This document shows, piece after piece, positions 1-11,532 of a stretch of 60,000 nucleotides of DNA. Source of the stretch: Takakia lepidozioides (lineage: Eukaryota > Streptophyta > Takakiopsida > Takakiales > Takakiaceae). A program made the translations under genes and the position numbers. Numbering within the stretch: the first letter of the stretch is position 1; the number at the start of each line of letters is the position of its first letter. The DNA is taken from positions 86,720,756-86,780,755 of the forward strand of contig CM060731.1 in the NCBI GenBank assembly GCA_030704615.1. The letters run 5' to 3'. Below the pieces are notes generated by a model. The model was given only the letters and a program-made list of their open reading frames with translations, had not been told where the DNA came from and made no database searches.

Positions 1-109
1 AGGTATGTGTAGCATGGAAATGGGATTAAGGCTTTGGAAACCTAAGAGCAAATGATGTGGGAAGGGATGAAGCTAGACCAGGTCATGTACATTTGTGTTT
101 GTAATATGC

Positions 110-430
110 ATATGCGAGCCTAGCAGCCCTGGGAAGGGGCAAAGAGGTTCATGGTGACATTATCAAAGCTGGAATTGTACCAGATTTCATTATGAACATT
201 CCCTTGGTGTACATCTACGGCAAATGTGAGCCTGGCAGCCCTAAAAAGGGCACAAAGGTCCATGGTGACATCGTCAAAGCTGGAATTGTATCACTAGATG
301 TCACTCTAACACTGCCTTGGTGGATATGTTTGTGAAGGCAGCCCTGGATCAAGTGGATGTCACTTTGGGTGACATGGTAGCTGGCACCACCATTCTCAAG
401 AACTACAAGTTCTTGAATTCATTCTTGAAA
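110..430 (+). pseudogene. PPR protein gene relic
   Basis: Conceptual translation gives two degenerate copies of the plant PPR block KEVHGDIIKAGIVPD and KVHGDIVKAGIV, separated by LVYIYGKCEPGSP, which resembles the usual LVDMYAKCG motif. Intact members of the family bind organellar RNA. Here there is no start codon and the frame is lost after about 310, so this is a relic. A related relic lies at 22.0-23.2 kb, which indicates that PPR fragments are dispersed repeats in this genome. Confidence 0.65.
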
Positions 431-763
431 TGATTTATGATGTTCTCTTGACATGTCCACAATAGTTCTTTACCTAGCTACACATCAGATTTTCCTTACT
501 CAATGACTTCACTTGGGCAGTGATCTATGGATATGGCAACATGGCCCTCATCTTGGTCATCTGTAGAATGTGGCCAAAACTTGTTTTAAAAACACTCTTG
601 ATATAAATCAATTTTGAGCCATCCAAATGTTTTTGGTTCCTGCCATGTATTTGTATTCTATGTTTTGCTGTATTTGTAATATTTTTTCAATGCAGTGCAG
701 CGAATCAATAAATTTAAATTCCGTGCAAGGGGCAGGAAATGGACAAACTTCCATGTCCAAAAT
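431..763. other. unannotated spacer
   Basis: AT-rich DNA between the PPR relic and the first palindromes. I see no gene, repeat or RNA here. Confidence 0.5.
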
Positions 764-940
764 TGAAATGTGGCACCGCATTTCCGTTCCGCCCTGCGAT
801 TTGGGATGTCCAAAACAGGAAATGGAAAATTGTTGGTGTCCCGCTTATGGAAATGCGCTGCCGCATTCCAAAACGATGTATTTACCGTTGCCACATTTCC
901 GTTTTTTCGTTCCGACATGGAAATGCGGCACCGCATTTCC
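764..940. repeat. A-type palindromes downstream of copy A2
   Basis: Three copies of the 22 bp palindrome with arms GGAAATGCGG and CCGCATTTCC start near 764, 849 and 919, the last one perfect with a CA centre. They lie just beyond the 3' end of the methyltransferase-like exon of copy A2, the same position as the 37.98-38.72 kb cluster in element A. Spacing here is 85 and 70 bp, so the strict 53 bp phase is not kept. Confidence 0.85.
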
Positions 941-1071
941 GGTTTTGGGAAGGAGGTGGTTTCAGAGATGGTGTCATTTAGAAGCATAGGGGAGAGGGGA
1001 CCTCAAGTGCAGAGAAATACCTTTATATATTCAGGACGAGAATTAAATTGTACAAATAGTTCTTTAAATTT

Positions 1072-1498
1072 CTACCCATCTTGGAAATCATCATCACTAT
1101 CCTCATCTTGTCCTAGACTGTCCTGCTCCCCTTCCACCCCCTCATCTTCTTTCTCATGTCCAGCGGACTGGTTGTTGGCTAGGCTTTTGAAAATCCCATC
1201 TTCCCCTTGCGGAACTGACCATCTCACCTCCGTTGGGTCGTCGTCCTCCTTGTCTGCATCGCTCTCTTCCGCGGAATCACATACATACTTCCGCACGCGT
1301 CTACTTGTCTCAGCTGCAGCCAACTCTCTCCGCTTCATTCTGTCCTCCCTAGCCCTCTCCAAAATCAGCTCTACTTTATTGGGATTCTCACATCGTCTAA
1401 TCGCTGTCTTTGCAAACTTAGCTGCATAACTAGGAAGGGAATAGTCCTTCACTGGGCTCTTCAGGAAGTCCAACCTCGCAAAGAACGGGACATTCTCC
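1072..1498 (-). pseudogene. last exon of a ParB-methyltransferase-like gene (copy A2)
   Basis: The translation is collinear with the last exon of the element A gene (38,854-39,274): ENVPFFARLDFLKSPVKDY, then SLPSYAAKFAKTAIRRCENP, an acidic tail and DEDSDDDFQDG before the stop. The acceptor TTTCTTGCCAG precedes the exon, as in element A. About 170 bp of upstream intron still aligns, including the start HCKFAKPFGSF, and then a LINE begins abruptly near 1,665. Only the C-terminus of the gene survives. The exon itself is open and well conserved, so this region is probably a real domain of the protein and not low-complexity filler. Confidence 0.8.
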
Positions 1499-1664
1499 CT
1501 GGCAAGAAATGTATGCGCCACTGATTTCAACGCAGATCTTGGAATCCTGTACATAATAATCACTTCCCCAGACCATTGAGAACCACAATCCGGCATTCAC
1601 GTGAAAGAAAGAATGACCCAAAAGGCTTTGCAAACTTACAATGATTCCACTCACTCGTATTCCG

Positions 1665-2275
1665 CCAGGTATATTTGAGCTCATCCTGCAGTGGGGGGGA
1701 GGTGTCCAATAGACCAATGGCCATGCAAAAGGAATCCAAGGAGTCTCTTGCAATGGCTGAGAGGCTGTGATCATTAGGACTTGCTCTATCATCATCTGTC
1801 TCAACCATATTAAAGTCACCTCCAACAACCCAATGCTGAATATCAGTCATCTGCATAGTTTTGAGCCTCAACAAGGACCATAGATCAACGTGTATGCTCT
1901 AATTCATTATTTGGAGCATAGATATTAAACAACCCTACTTTCCCAATAGACAGGCCCAAGTCCATGGTGATGGATTGTACACGACCCTGGACCCATATGT
2001 CGTTTTTTTGACAGGATGCTTGGGTTCAAGGGAGGAGAGACGAAAATCGTAGTTCCCCCTCTTGAGTCAGCAACCGTGGGATTCCAATAAGTTGAGCTAG
2101 AGGGCCAGATAGAACTCCCTAGAGAAGTAATTTTCACAAGGTCAAGCTTATGTTCTTGAAGAAAAATGATGGAGGAGCGGTTGAGAAGATTGGAGGCCTA
2201 GTGTCTGATCCTGGCTCTTTTCGGAGTAGAGTGATCAGATCCTATACCTCTAATGTTCCAGCTTAAGATCGTCAA
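1665..2275 (-). pseudogene. LINE ORF2 endonuclease fragment
   Basis: In broken frames the minus strand encodes pieces of an apurinic-type endonuclease domain: LQEHKLDLVKI, VGLFNIYAPNNE, WVVGGDFNMVETDDDRAS and LQDELKYTWRN. These are the usual landmarks of plant non-LTR ORF2 (QEHK, YAPN, GGDFN, FTWRN). At least two frameshifts are present and reverse transcriptase is absent, because the element is cut at about 1,665 where copy A2 begins. Loss of the 3' part is the reverse of ordinary 5' truncation, so the loss came from a later event. Confidence 0.75.
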
Positions 2276-2277
2276 AT

Positions 2278-3105
2278 TCATGTAATAGTGCTGGTATGGC
2301 CCGCCAGTTCTCGGCGATTTGATGGCCAGGTGGAAGCAAATGGGAACTTAATTCTCTTGTCAGAGGGCTGCAACGTGTGGATCCATTTAAAGCCAGTGGG
2401 TGGAGGGAGGATCGAAGGTAACTTCCAAACAAAAATCTGCCTAGACTTATTTCTCTTATTCGAAGAGTCTGGTTCTAAGAATTGATTTTTGCTATCAGTC
2501 AGCATAGTTAGCCCCTCCAGAGGAAGCTCCCAAGCAAGGGTAGAGGACAGGAAGCAAGCAGCCTTCTTAGAGAAGATGGAACAGGAGCTTTCCAACCAGC
2601 CAGGCATGATTCTGTGTTCCTGAGAATGGTGGTCACGATCTAATGACCAACCACGGGTGATGTTGGAAGCATCAGAAACAAAGAAAATGAGGGGAGAGTA
2701 AGCATGAGCAGTCATGCTTACCGCCGGGTGAGTCCAGTACTGTCTCCTCTGGCTAGACCGGCTCTGTGATTTTGTGGGCCTCATTGGAAGAGAGTAGCAT
2801 GTGGTCTTGATTGTAGAGCACCATCTCCTTGTTGGGCTCTGTCTCCTTAGTGTAATAGGGTCCACACTTGCCTTTGTTTTATGCTCATGCAGGCTTGAGA
2901 GTTCAGCCACCATTTTTAGCCCTTCTTCCATGATGAGAGAACTGCGAGCCCATGCATTAGGGTCAGTAACCCTGCAAGAAATACCAAACTTGTCCACCCA
3001 AATTCCAAAGTTAGGGTTGTTAGTGGCAGCCAGGTCTTCAATTTTGAAAATCGGTAGCATGTGGATGACTGCCGGATTCACAAAAGCAGCATTATTCTCA
3101 ACCAT
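2278..3105 (-). CDS. LINE reading frame between ORF1 and endonuclease
   Basis: An open frame of 275 codons overlaps the end of ORF1 by 8 bases, a layout typical of LINE ORFs or of one frameshifted ORF1. I recognise no domain in it. It begins MVENNAAFVNPAVIH and contains a basic, serine-rich middle. It most likely represents the C-terminal part of ORF1 displaced by a frameshift; an independent gene is unlikely given the strand and the flanking LINE modules. Confidence 0.45.
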   Translation of the reverse strand: MVENNAAFVNPAVIHMLPIFKIEDLAATNNPNFGIWVDKFGISCRVTDPNAWARSSLIMEEGLKMVAELSSLHEHKTKASVDPITLRRQSPTRRWCSTIKTTCYSLPMRPTKSQSRSSQRRQYWTHPAVSMTAHAYSPLIFFVSDASNITRGWSLDRDHHSQEHRIMPGWLESSCSIFSKKAACFLSSTLAWELPLEGLTMLTDSKNQFLEPDSSNKRNKSRQIFVWKLPSILPPPTGFKWIHTLQPSDKRIKFPFASTWPSNRRELAGHTSTIT

Positions 3106-4477
3106 AACGGACTTCGCTCTTCACCTGACCAACCAAGTGCTCAGGGAGTTTTTCCCCCACATATCCATCTCTCAAACCCACATGCAGCCCAACAATCATG
3201 TATGCGGCCAAGGCTTCAGTGACCCAGGCAGAGCGGAAGCCTACACCATTGTTAGGGACTAAAATTTTTGTGTATCCGTCAAAGAATCTATAAACGAGTG
3301 GGGTTACACAAATTGCTGCCCTGTCTCTGGCATAGGCAGTCCCGGGAGCCCATCCTGTTAGAGGTCTCTTTGAGAACGAGTGCAGCTCCAGGAATTCAGT
3401 GGCCAGGCTGTTGCTCTCCAAGAGATTCAGCTGTTCTTTGGAGAATGGGAAGGAAGCCCAAGCTTCTGAGATTATGACCGGAGCCACCATAGCACCTGGC
3501 ATTGAAGTTCTCAGTGTGGAGCCTGTCATGTCATTTGATAAAGCAGGTTGCTTGGAAACTTCCGAAAGCATGTTCTTGTGCAGCTTTGGGCAGTTGGCCC
3601 GTATATGGCCTTCTCCGTTGCACACGAAACAAATGGTGGAGATGAGCTCCTCCTTGATTGAGACAACGATATTATAGGAATCGTCCAAGGTAGGGAGCTT
3701 GATTGAAGACCCAATCGATTTTGACTCCGGCATTAGGACAACAAGCTTTGGCACTCCAACGTCTTTTGTGAGATCAACATGAATCGCTTCGTTGTCAACA
3801 CTCTTAATGTTGTCCTGGATGGGTTCGAAGACGTTCGGGGAACCAATAAATGTGCCGAAGCTGGCACCAATCTCGGGGAGCGATGTTAGGTAAGTGGCAG
3901 GGAGGTAAGGGATTACTATCACCCTTGGTCTCCACAAAACCCCTTGCTTGTGACCCCAGTCGTGTGTCCATGGAAATAAGAATACCTTTGTTTCAGACAT
4001 TTCACAGTTGAATCCCAGCGCAGCTTCGGCTTCTGTTGGCGAGCAAAAAGGGGCCAAGTAGAACCCTCTTCCCATAGAAAGTAGAAATGTTGAGCCAGCC
4101 CTCTGTCTGCACCTAAGTGCTCTACAATTCATCTTCTTACCCATAACCTGGGCCTTGGCTTCCCAGGGAAATAAAGTAGAATTCCTCTTTGGATTAGTTT
4201 CTGCGCCTGCAATTTGAGCTTTTTGTGCATCCAACTTCAGCACTGGCTGATCAGGGGCGTCCTGTGGGATGGAGTCTTCCCACACCCCCTCGTCCAAGAA
4301 AGGAGATTGTGCATTGATGGTGGGACTTGGGCCTTTACCCAAGATTGAATCCCCTGAGCCATTAGAGGTGTTGTTTTTTATGATCCAAGTAGTCTTCCCT
4401 CCTTTGGCTGTAAGCGCTGAGCTGCTGCGCATTGCTGAGCCCCCCTTGCTCCCCCTTTTGCTTGCTCGAGAGCTCAT
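3098..4477 (-). CDS. LINE ORF1, gag-like zinc-knuckle protein
   Basis: The frame runs 459 codons from the ATG at 4,477 (MSSRASKRGSKGG); the frame stays open further upstream, but this ATG starts a basic nucleic-acid-binding leader typical of ORF1. A central region around residues 150-260 resembles the DUF4283-type domain of plant LINE ORF1 proteins. A CCHC zinc knuckle, CFVCNGEGHIRANC, follows near residue 283. The protein would coat LINE RNA. The endonuclease module lies 3' on the same strand, as expected for an L1-like plant element. Confidence 0.75.
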   Translation of the reverse strand: MSSRASKRGSKGGSAMRSSSALTAKGGKTTWIIKNNTSNGSGDSILGKGPSPTINAQSPFLDEGVWEDSIPQDAPDQPVLKLDAQKAQIAGAETNPKRNSTLFPWEAKAQVMGKKMNCRALRCRQRAGSTFLLSMGRGFYLAPFCSPTEAEAALGFNCEMSETKVFLFPWTHDWGHKQGVLWRPRVIVIPYLPATYLTSLPEIGASFGTFIGSPNVFEPIQDNIKSVDNEAIHVDLTKDVGVPKLVVLMPESKSIGSSIKLPTLDDSYNIVVSIKEELISTICFVCNGEGHIRANCPKLHKNMLSEVSKQPALSNDMTGSTLRTSMPGAMVAPVIISEAWASFPFSKEQLNLLESNSLATEFLELHSFSKRPLTGWAPGTAYARDRAAICVTPLVYRFFDGYTKILVPNNGVGFRSAWVTEALAAYMIVGLHVGLRDGYVGEKLPEHLVGQVKSEVRYG

Positions 4478-5300
4478 TGTTGCTAGCAAAAGAAGAACGC
4501 CAACAGACACATGCAAACAAACAGGCACAGAGTATCTCTTTCCTCCCTCCTGATCTTCCTGCAAAATCACAGATAGGACTTGCAAGGAAATGAAGAGAGA
4601 CTGAACAACGAAACGACTTAGGAGACAAGGTGAACAAGTAGGCAAGAGGGCTGAGAGCCTTATCAGCTGAGTGTGGAAGCAGGTATAAGGGCTGGGTTGA
4701 GATTGATCACTTCCCTTCTTTCGGCGGCTGGAAATTGGGGAGCCGCCAGGAGTAAAGCGTGTGGGAGTAACATCGCCGACATTGGCCTCTTCAATACCTC
4801 ATACTTCCTCACTGCACGAGGAGGGGGGTTGTCGCCATGAGTTGGGGACTGTAGCAAATATAATTGTGTTCTTACACCCTACAGAGGATGGCGGCTTCTA
4901 CAGAGATAAGGAGCGACAAATTATGTGAACTTGGGAGGGCGCGCTGCAGCATAGCAATGACGGCCCATAAATGGGTTTAGAGGAGGGAGGTTGTGGATGA
5001 TAGAGGGGAGAGAGGGGATGCCCGCGGCAGGCAGAGAGAAGGAAAAAAACGTGAGGATAGCAAAATTCTGTTAGTTCATTAGAGAGCAGGGGGTTAGGGC
5101 AATGCCGTCAAGACGTCATAGCTGCCTTAAGGAGGTATTGAAAGCTGCATCTGGCTTCAGTTCTCACTAGATTGGGAGAGGGGGTTCAAGGTGCACCTTC
5201 ATGAGAGAGCTTGGAAAAAAAACCAAGTCCCCCAGCTCTCTCACCGCAATCTGCGGAGCCCCCCCGCCGATCATCCTTCTGATCATCCCCCCCCAATCTA
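4478..5300 (-). other. probable LINE 5' leader
   Basis: This stretch lies upstream of ORF1 on the minus strand. It has long pyrimidine- or purine-rich runs and no coding signal. It is taken as the LINE 5' untranslated region by position only; the outer boundary is not visible. Confidence 0.35.
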
Positions 5301-7094
5301 GTATTCCATAGTGGACTGCCCCGGTTCCATGTAGTATTCCATACCTGGATGGGGTATTAATTAATTAATTGACAATTGTCACAAATTTCTTACTGGGATT
5401 GCATTCCATCAATTGTCAGCTTTCCGTTAATGCATACTTATTCATTCATCCATAACTATTCAAAATTACGTTATGTACGTGCGATGGTTGATTAGATAGT
5501 TCAATGGGTCCTTTGAAACGTCGCGAGTAGGGTGCCTCTTGCCACGGTTCCTCTCTTTCCGCTCTCTTCTTTGAGGAAAAACCTAATTGCGTGTGCTCTT
5601 CGCAGACGATTTGTGGAGGTTTGGCGATGGATTCCAGGGTGAAAAAGGGAGCGGGAGCCGCGTAGAGGATTTGGGGTGCAATGTGTGTGTTTTTGGAGGA
5701 TTTTAGGTCTTCAAATCTTTGGTGTAGGTCGTTATTGAAAGGAAGAGAATACCCGGAGCAGACATGAATCTTGGATTTGTCTGCAGTATCTCTCAAGGTG
5801 ACCATAAGCTATGCAAGCTTGAATTTAGCTGGAGGGAGAGCCATGACGATCGCGGTGGGCAGAAGGGAACAGCCACGGAGATTTGTGGCGATAATTTGGG
5901 GTGATGATGTTGCAGTGTCCCGTTGACCTGAATACCCATTAAGTCGTCTCGAGGAAGGCTCGTAACTGGAGTTGTGACTAGGATTGTGGAATGGTGGAAT
6001 ACGGGAGATTGGAAAGCTGAGACCATACAAAGTATGTTTGAGCGTGTTTGATCGAAGGATAATAGGCCACTGTCATTCTATCTACTCTCAATATCCGGCA
6101 CATTGTGGCATTCCCGCCACCACGTGCTGCATTAGTTGTGTCCTACATTTTATCTTCGTTCGGTCAGATGAGCTCGAGATGACGGCTTGAAGATACGGAT
6201 GCCGGCACATTCAACCCACCGTCCAGGCGTTTCCGTGAGATATGGCTCACTGGTTGGTACTCTATCCTTCAAACTTATTTCCAAGTTCAGTGACCTACTT
6301 GTGGCACCACTTTCAGCAGATTGTCTTACCATTTGGTCTGGGTTATTCTGCGCATTTGATCAAAGTTTCTTCACGAGCCCTAGGGATTCTGCAAGGATCT
6401 ATGAAAATTTCTCACTCATCACCTCGATCTCTGTTGAGGAAACTTGCCTAAGTTGGTCCTGCTTACTGGTTTCCAAGATAGATGGCCAAAGTATGTATGC
6501 CATGATTTATGTCCGTCATGAAACTGACCCGGCCATATCTCCTATGTTGAGAGTATTTGTTTACTCTTCTTTGTTTTGAGATTGGATCCAGCTCAAACTA
6601 GTTTAAACTGAATTAGTATGTCATTCTTGAAGAAAAATAATCTGAGACCATTCTGTCTTCAATGCCAATCGTTGAATCCTCTCTCCAATTTTCTGAAGAA
6701 TTTCTCCCTTCCCTTTTCTTAAGGACTGGACTCTACACTAACGCATCTAAAAAACTGCTGACAAACGACCTCCGTTATTCAAGGGGTGGTTCATCGTCCA
6801 TGGCTAAGGCCTTATGTTCGATGCTGAGGCGATGGTATCTGTATGTGGGTCCAATCCGAACTTGCATCTCCAGGTACTCCAGTCTATTCATCTAGATGAT
6901 GGAGTGCACAGCTAGCCACGTAATATTGCAAACAAGCATGTCCAGTGCCTTGTTTTGTTTTTGTTACCAAATTTAACTTAAAAACTTAAACTTTTACTGA
7001 CTGTCTTAGACTGTGTATATCACTGGAAAGTGATTAACAGTGATTATCGTCTGGTCCTGGCACATTGAAAGGCTGATCCTGTCGTGGCATGGAT
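5301..7094. other. non-coding DNA upstream of the F-box/kelch gene
   Basis: Short open frames on both strands show no recognisable domain and no shared codon pattern. A TTAATTAATTAATTGACAA run is near 5,348. Nothing else can be supported. Confidence 0.4.
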
Positions 7095-7258
7095 GCCTGA
7101 CATTTGAAGTTTTCTTTAATATATGACTTGTCATAGTCATAACAAGCTCCTATTACCAATGGTTCTGCTCTTTCTTGCCTGACATTTGAAGTTTTCTTCA
7201 ATATATGACTTGTCATAGTCATAATAAGCTCCTATTACCAATGGTTCTGCTCTTTCTT
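7095..7258. repeat. 82 bp tandem duplication
   Basis: Two head-to-tail copies, 7,095-7,176 and 7,177-7,258, both beginning GCCTGACATTTGAAG and ending CTGCTCTTTCTT, differ at only a few bases. The near identity implies a recent duplication upstream of the F-box/kelch gene. Confidence 0.9.
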
Positions 7259-7295
7259 TCGGATTGGGGTGCATCTATGCATAAGACACTAGTAA

Positions 7296-7313
7296 CTCTC
7301 TCTCTCTCTCTCT
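7296..7313. repeat. (CT)n microsatellite
   Basis: An uninterrupted CT run about 620 bp upstream of the F-box/kelch start codon. CT tracts are common in plant 5' leaders and core promoters. A short CTAC/CTAT repeat is also present near 7,646-7,670. Confidence 0.8.
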
Positions 7314-7933
7314 GGTCTTGTTTCCCTTGTACATCTCTTTCACACACCAACGAGTGACCTCAGGTGGGCAATGGCATTGTATGGGTGGATGAGACTGATC
7401 TCTGTTGGGCAGCTTGCCATAGAGGAACCATGGAGGCCTTATAGACCTGAGAGGAGATGGCCTTCAGGGCGGTGGGTACTCTGTACTCTTTCTCCTCCCC
7501 CACTTTGTTTCCTTCCTTTCCCCCACATGTTTATGCCACTCTGTTTAGTCCAGAAAATGTCCTCCCCTCATGCGCAAAAAATACATTTCCTTGCACATGC
7601 CTCTATACCACATGGGAGTTGGTAGACCCATATACAATAGGACCTATCTATCTACCTACCTACCTACCTTCAGGACCGCCACAGGTCCCCAGATACTTCA
7701 CATTTCTGACAAATGCTGCATCAAGCCTGCAACAGCATACAGAAGTTGAAAAACCTATTTGCAGAATGTGGTCTACCTTCTCGTTTGATCTCCCAGTTTG
7801 TGAGCAGATGCCACAAGATGAGGCTGAATACATGTAGTCTTAGATGTGGCTACTCAATGTTGCGGATTTAGCTATTGGTGCCTTAGCTGCTTTTGTATTG
7901 CTATCATGCATGGTTCTAAGGCTCTCATAAGTC

Positions 7934-9784
7934 ATGGAACTGTGGTTGCCTGACAGTGACGAAAGAGAGGGAGGTCCAGAGGAAGCTCTCATCCCTGGGC
8001 TTCCTGATGATCTAGCACTGCAATGCTTAGCCAAAATTTCACACGGCTACCACGGGTTACTCCAAGCTGTATCCAAGCGTTGGCACTATCTGATTCAAAG
8101 CCCTGAGTTTGCCCGTGCCCAGGCACAGGAGGGCCGTTGTGGTGACTGGCTCTTTGTTCTCACTGAGGAGCCAAAAGAGGGGTACTGGACCGCCTATGAT
8201 CCAGCAGCGGGTAAGTGGCATGTGCTGCCACCAATGCCAGGTGTCAATGCTCAGCACCGCCACTATGGGTTCGCTTGCGTAGGGGTGGCCAAGAAGCTGC
8301 TGGTTATGGGGGGCTATTATACAGCATTTGATCCCCCTATGCAACCCACCAAATACTTTGCTACAAGTGATGTAATGCAATTTGATCCTTTCTCCAAGCA
8401 GTGGAGTAAGGCCACCAGCATGCGCGTACCCCGCTGCAACTTTGCATGTGCTGTGATAGGTGGGCGGGTGTATGTGGCAGGCGGCTGCAGCTCATCACGG
8501 CGGAGCCCTCTGTCAGATGCTGAGGTCTTCAACCCTTCTGAAGACAGGTGTATGCCTTTCGGATTTGTTGTCAAGAAATTTGATTGGAGAAGCCATGATG
8601 ATATGTTTAATCCGTTGTGGATATTCATTATGTACACAGATAAATGCTTATGCAATATGCATGTAAGAATGTACTCATAAGACGTTGTTTGCCGTAGCCT
8701 TGTGGCCAATATGCATGTAAGAGATTTACACCTTACACACCATAGTAGGAGCAAGGCAGCTGGCATATGTAAGTGTGTGAGAGATAGAGGGAGCGAGAGA
8801 AAGAAAGGGGGTTAGTGTGTCCACTGGGATACCAGCTGGATGTGGGGTCCCACCAGGGTATGTGGGTTTCAGTCGGAAGCTCCCATGGCGCACTTGGCAT
8901 AGCAGATGATTAGAGGGAATTAAGTGTTGATTGAAGGGCTGACATTGACATCATATTAGAAAGCATGAGATTGCTTCTTATTTTTTTGTCCTAGCCCTCT
9001 CTTGTCCAACAGATATGGTCCATGTGCCTCTTGTTGCACGGCCGGTCACACTCTTGTAGGAGATGTGCAGCATGAGAGAGATGCATACAACAGCCACGAG
9101 ATTCTAGTAAATGAAATAGGAGGTTGGTATCGCACTGACTCTCCTTCCTCATCAATTTGGATGTAAAATGCTTGCAGGTGGGATGAGATAGCACCCTTGC
9201 CCAATGGGCGAGAGGATTGTGTTGGAGTTGCCCTGTCAGATCTGTTCTATGTGATTGCCGGTGTTGTGGAGAACCATGCGGATCAGCGAACAGTAGAGAT
9301 TTATGACCCACAGAGGGCAGCATGGTACTCACTGCATGATGTATGGCTCTTCTCACGCCAGATGCCTTGCCCAGTAACATCCATGCATGGATCCATGTAT
9401 GCCTTGGATGACTGGGATGCTAACACCATCAAAGTCTATGATCCTCAAATGGGTGCATGGGTCAGTATTGGTCCTGTCCCAGGGGTTGAAGTCCCTGGGC
9501 AGGTCCGGAAGCCAAAAGGCTTTAACTTTGGGCTCATTGGTCTGCGTGATGAGTTGTATGTGCTGGGTGGCAAAGTGCTGAGGTGGCAGCCCGCCAATGG
9601 GCACTGGAAGAAATTTGACATTTTGAGGTTGAATTCGGTGATTGCCTGTAATCCTACCATTAAAGATAACAATGTGGCCTGGAGGAGGGTGAAACCCATG
9701 GGGGCCTCAAGGGGGGCAGTTCTGGGGTGTGCTGTTTTAGAGGAGAGTACGTGTAACATTGCCAATCCTTCATCATCAATGTAA
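7934..9784 (+). CDS. F-box/kelch-repeat protein, two exons
   Basis: Exon 1 is 7,934-8,547 and exon 2 is 9,178-9,784. The donor AAGACAG|GTGTATG and acceptor CTTGCAG|GTGGGAT join in frame to give EDRWDEIAPLPNGRED, for a protein of 406 residues. Residues about 16-65 match an F-box (IPGLPDDLALQCLAKI, then SKRWHYLIQSPEF). Kelch blades follow: KKLLVMGGY, FACAVIGGRVYVAGG, DLFYVIAGV, TIKVYDPQMGAWV, DELYVLGGKV. The family provides substrate receptors for SCF (Skp1-cullin-F-box) ubiquitin ligases. No stops or frameshifts occur, unlike every neighbour, so this is the most credible host gene. The downstream stretch 8,548-9,177 is a plain intron. The target substrate cannot be told from sequence. Confidence 0.9.
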
Positions 9785-10248
9785 ATACATGTAATTTTTC
9801 TCTCCCCCTCTCCCAATGTCTTAGTGGTGTAATAGTTACCATGGGTGCCCGAGAAAGCCAGTATCAGATGGAGCTTGTTTCCCTGACTTTACCACATCTA
9901 CATCCCTAGGAGCTTCCAAACAATTTGATTGGAGACAATCTATGTCATGGTGGAAACTTCCTTCTGAAGAAAAGGGTAGTTGACGTCTGTCCGATAAACT
10001 CAAAACTTGTCAAGAATCAACAGACTTTATTCCTGCAGTTTGGTCAAGAAAGCCTTGGTGCCCCTCCGATGTTGGTTTTTTGAATAGGTGTTTTGTTGAG
10101 TACCCCCTTTAACATCTATCCCCTTTATGTTCATTATTCCGCTTCTTCCTTCAATTGCCCAACTGCCCATTGTTTTCATAGCTATAGATTTAAACATAGT
10201 TTGGAGATTCAGACAACAGAAACTTGGAAGTTATCTCAAGACGGGCAT
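9785..10248. other. 3' flank of the F-box/kelch gene
   Basis: Probable 3' untranslated and intergenic DNA. No other feature is visible before the tRNA-like sequence. Confidence 0.4.
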
Positions 10249-10321
10249 TGGCAAAGCCAGGTTTGAATAGGAGACCTTCAGCTTGTTAGACTGATGTGAT
10301 AACCAACTACACCACGAAAAC
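10249..10321 (-). tRNA. tRNA-Val(AAC)-like pseudogene or SINE head
   Basis: The minus strand carries an A box GTGGTGTAGTTGGTTATCAC and an anticodon arm with TCTAAC in the loop (anticodon AAC), closely matching plant tRNA-Val. The D arm and the anticodon stem can form. The T arm is degraded (TCCTATTCAAACC) and the acceptor ends GTTTTCG and CTTTGCC do not pair, so the gene is probably dead or is the head of a SINE. Confidence 0.6.
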
Positions 10322-11267
10322 TATAATGATGTTGCTTTAGTGCATCTTGACCTTCAAAGTAGCTTTTTTTGGCTGGCGAATTTTTGCCAAAAGGCTACCC
10401 TTTTTTTTGGGCTCCTACCTCACTAAAGGCAAATGAAAGGCATTTTTTTCCAATTTTTTTGCCAAATCAGGAGAGATGAAGGAGAGGATGTCGCTACCGA
10501 ATCCATATGATTGCCATCATGGATCCGTTAAAACCTACCACTTGTCATATAGCGACATTTCTAGAAGTGACAGCTCATTTTTCTTGCAAGTGGGGCGGGT
10601 AAAGTTTGAAAAGAAGAAAAAATCATTTGGATGGGCAATCATTCGTTGGCACTTTCAATCAATTTCGATGGGGGATGGGAGTTGAATACACGCGTTTGAG
10701 CATGTGGGCCCCGCTCGTTGGAGCCCTCCGGGCCACCTATCGGAGTTTTTCTGTCAAATTCCCATCCTCTCTCCCGAAACCCCCCCCCCCCGACCCCCGT
10801 GCCCGGCTCCGGCCCCGAACCCCACTTGCCCGGCCCCCGCCCATCCGGACTGCCCCGCGTTGCACAGCGAGAGGAGTGATCCAAGATATGATGCAGGTGA
10901 TTTACCAATACGTACGCCAGATAGAGTAGGATACAACAACAGGGCTCCGAGCCAGAACAAGAGGATTATGGCAGCGGGGCTCGAGCCAACTTCAGCATAC
11001 CCACCATCAATGTGGTGCAAACAAGGAGGAGTTCACAAGGGCAACTCCCTGGAATAGGCATTACTAGCCACACAGCTCTCAATTCACCACCAAATGTTTC
11101 AGACAAGGAGTTGTCTTTATCTCAAAGCACTGAGCACACCAGTGAAACCCCTAGCTAGAGCCAGAAAGGGAAGACCAGTGTACAATCGGAGGCCAGCAAT
11201 TCATCACCTGATTCAGATTCAATCAGAATAGTGGGGCCTTGTGGCCATTGTAATCCCCCCCAGAGTA
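10322..11267. other. unassigned DNA with a C-rich tract
   Basis: Contains homopolymer runs, including a C-rich stretch near 10,780-10,860 that gives proline-rich spurious translations. No gene can be supported. Confidence 0.4.
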
Positions 11268-11532
11268 CAAAGACAAGTGCATCAATAGGTTGGCGACTTG
11301 TCCCGTTGCAGAAGAGTATCCACTTCACCGAATCCAAGTGTGGCCTGGTGAATGAACTGGTATCTTTTGGGGTCGCACTACATCCTCTGCAGATATATGA
11401 GTAGAGATGCTTGAAGGGACCCACTTCCCTCTCGTCCCGAGACTGCCCTCACGCATGGTTACAAAATCTGGACATGTGCAATCAGGAAAATTCCTCATCG
11501 TAACCTGATATGCTCTGTCATGAACAACAGAC
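11268..11532 (-). pseudogene. MULE transposase C-terminus with SWIM motif, element D
   Basis: On the minus strand the frames give VVHDRAYQVTMRNFPDCTCPD, a basic turn GTRGKWVP.KHL, then CDPKRYQFIHQATLGFGEVD. This matches the end of the element B transposase (NCTCPDF ... IPCKHLYF ... CDPKRDNFIHQAIMSF). SWIM is a CxC...CxH zinc-binding motif near the C-terminus of MuDR-type transposases. One zinc cysteine is replaced (VPFKH) and there is a frameshift plus a stop. The upstream half of the same gene lies at 11,760-12,252 on the opposite strand, so the gene was split by an inversion. Confidence 0.7.

Noticed and set aside
5446-6579. Host genes at 5.4-6.6 kb
   Set aside because: Several frames of 60-130 codons overlap on both strands without domains or splice logic.
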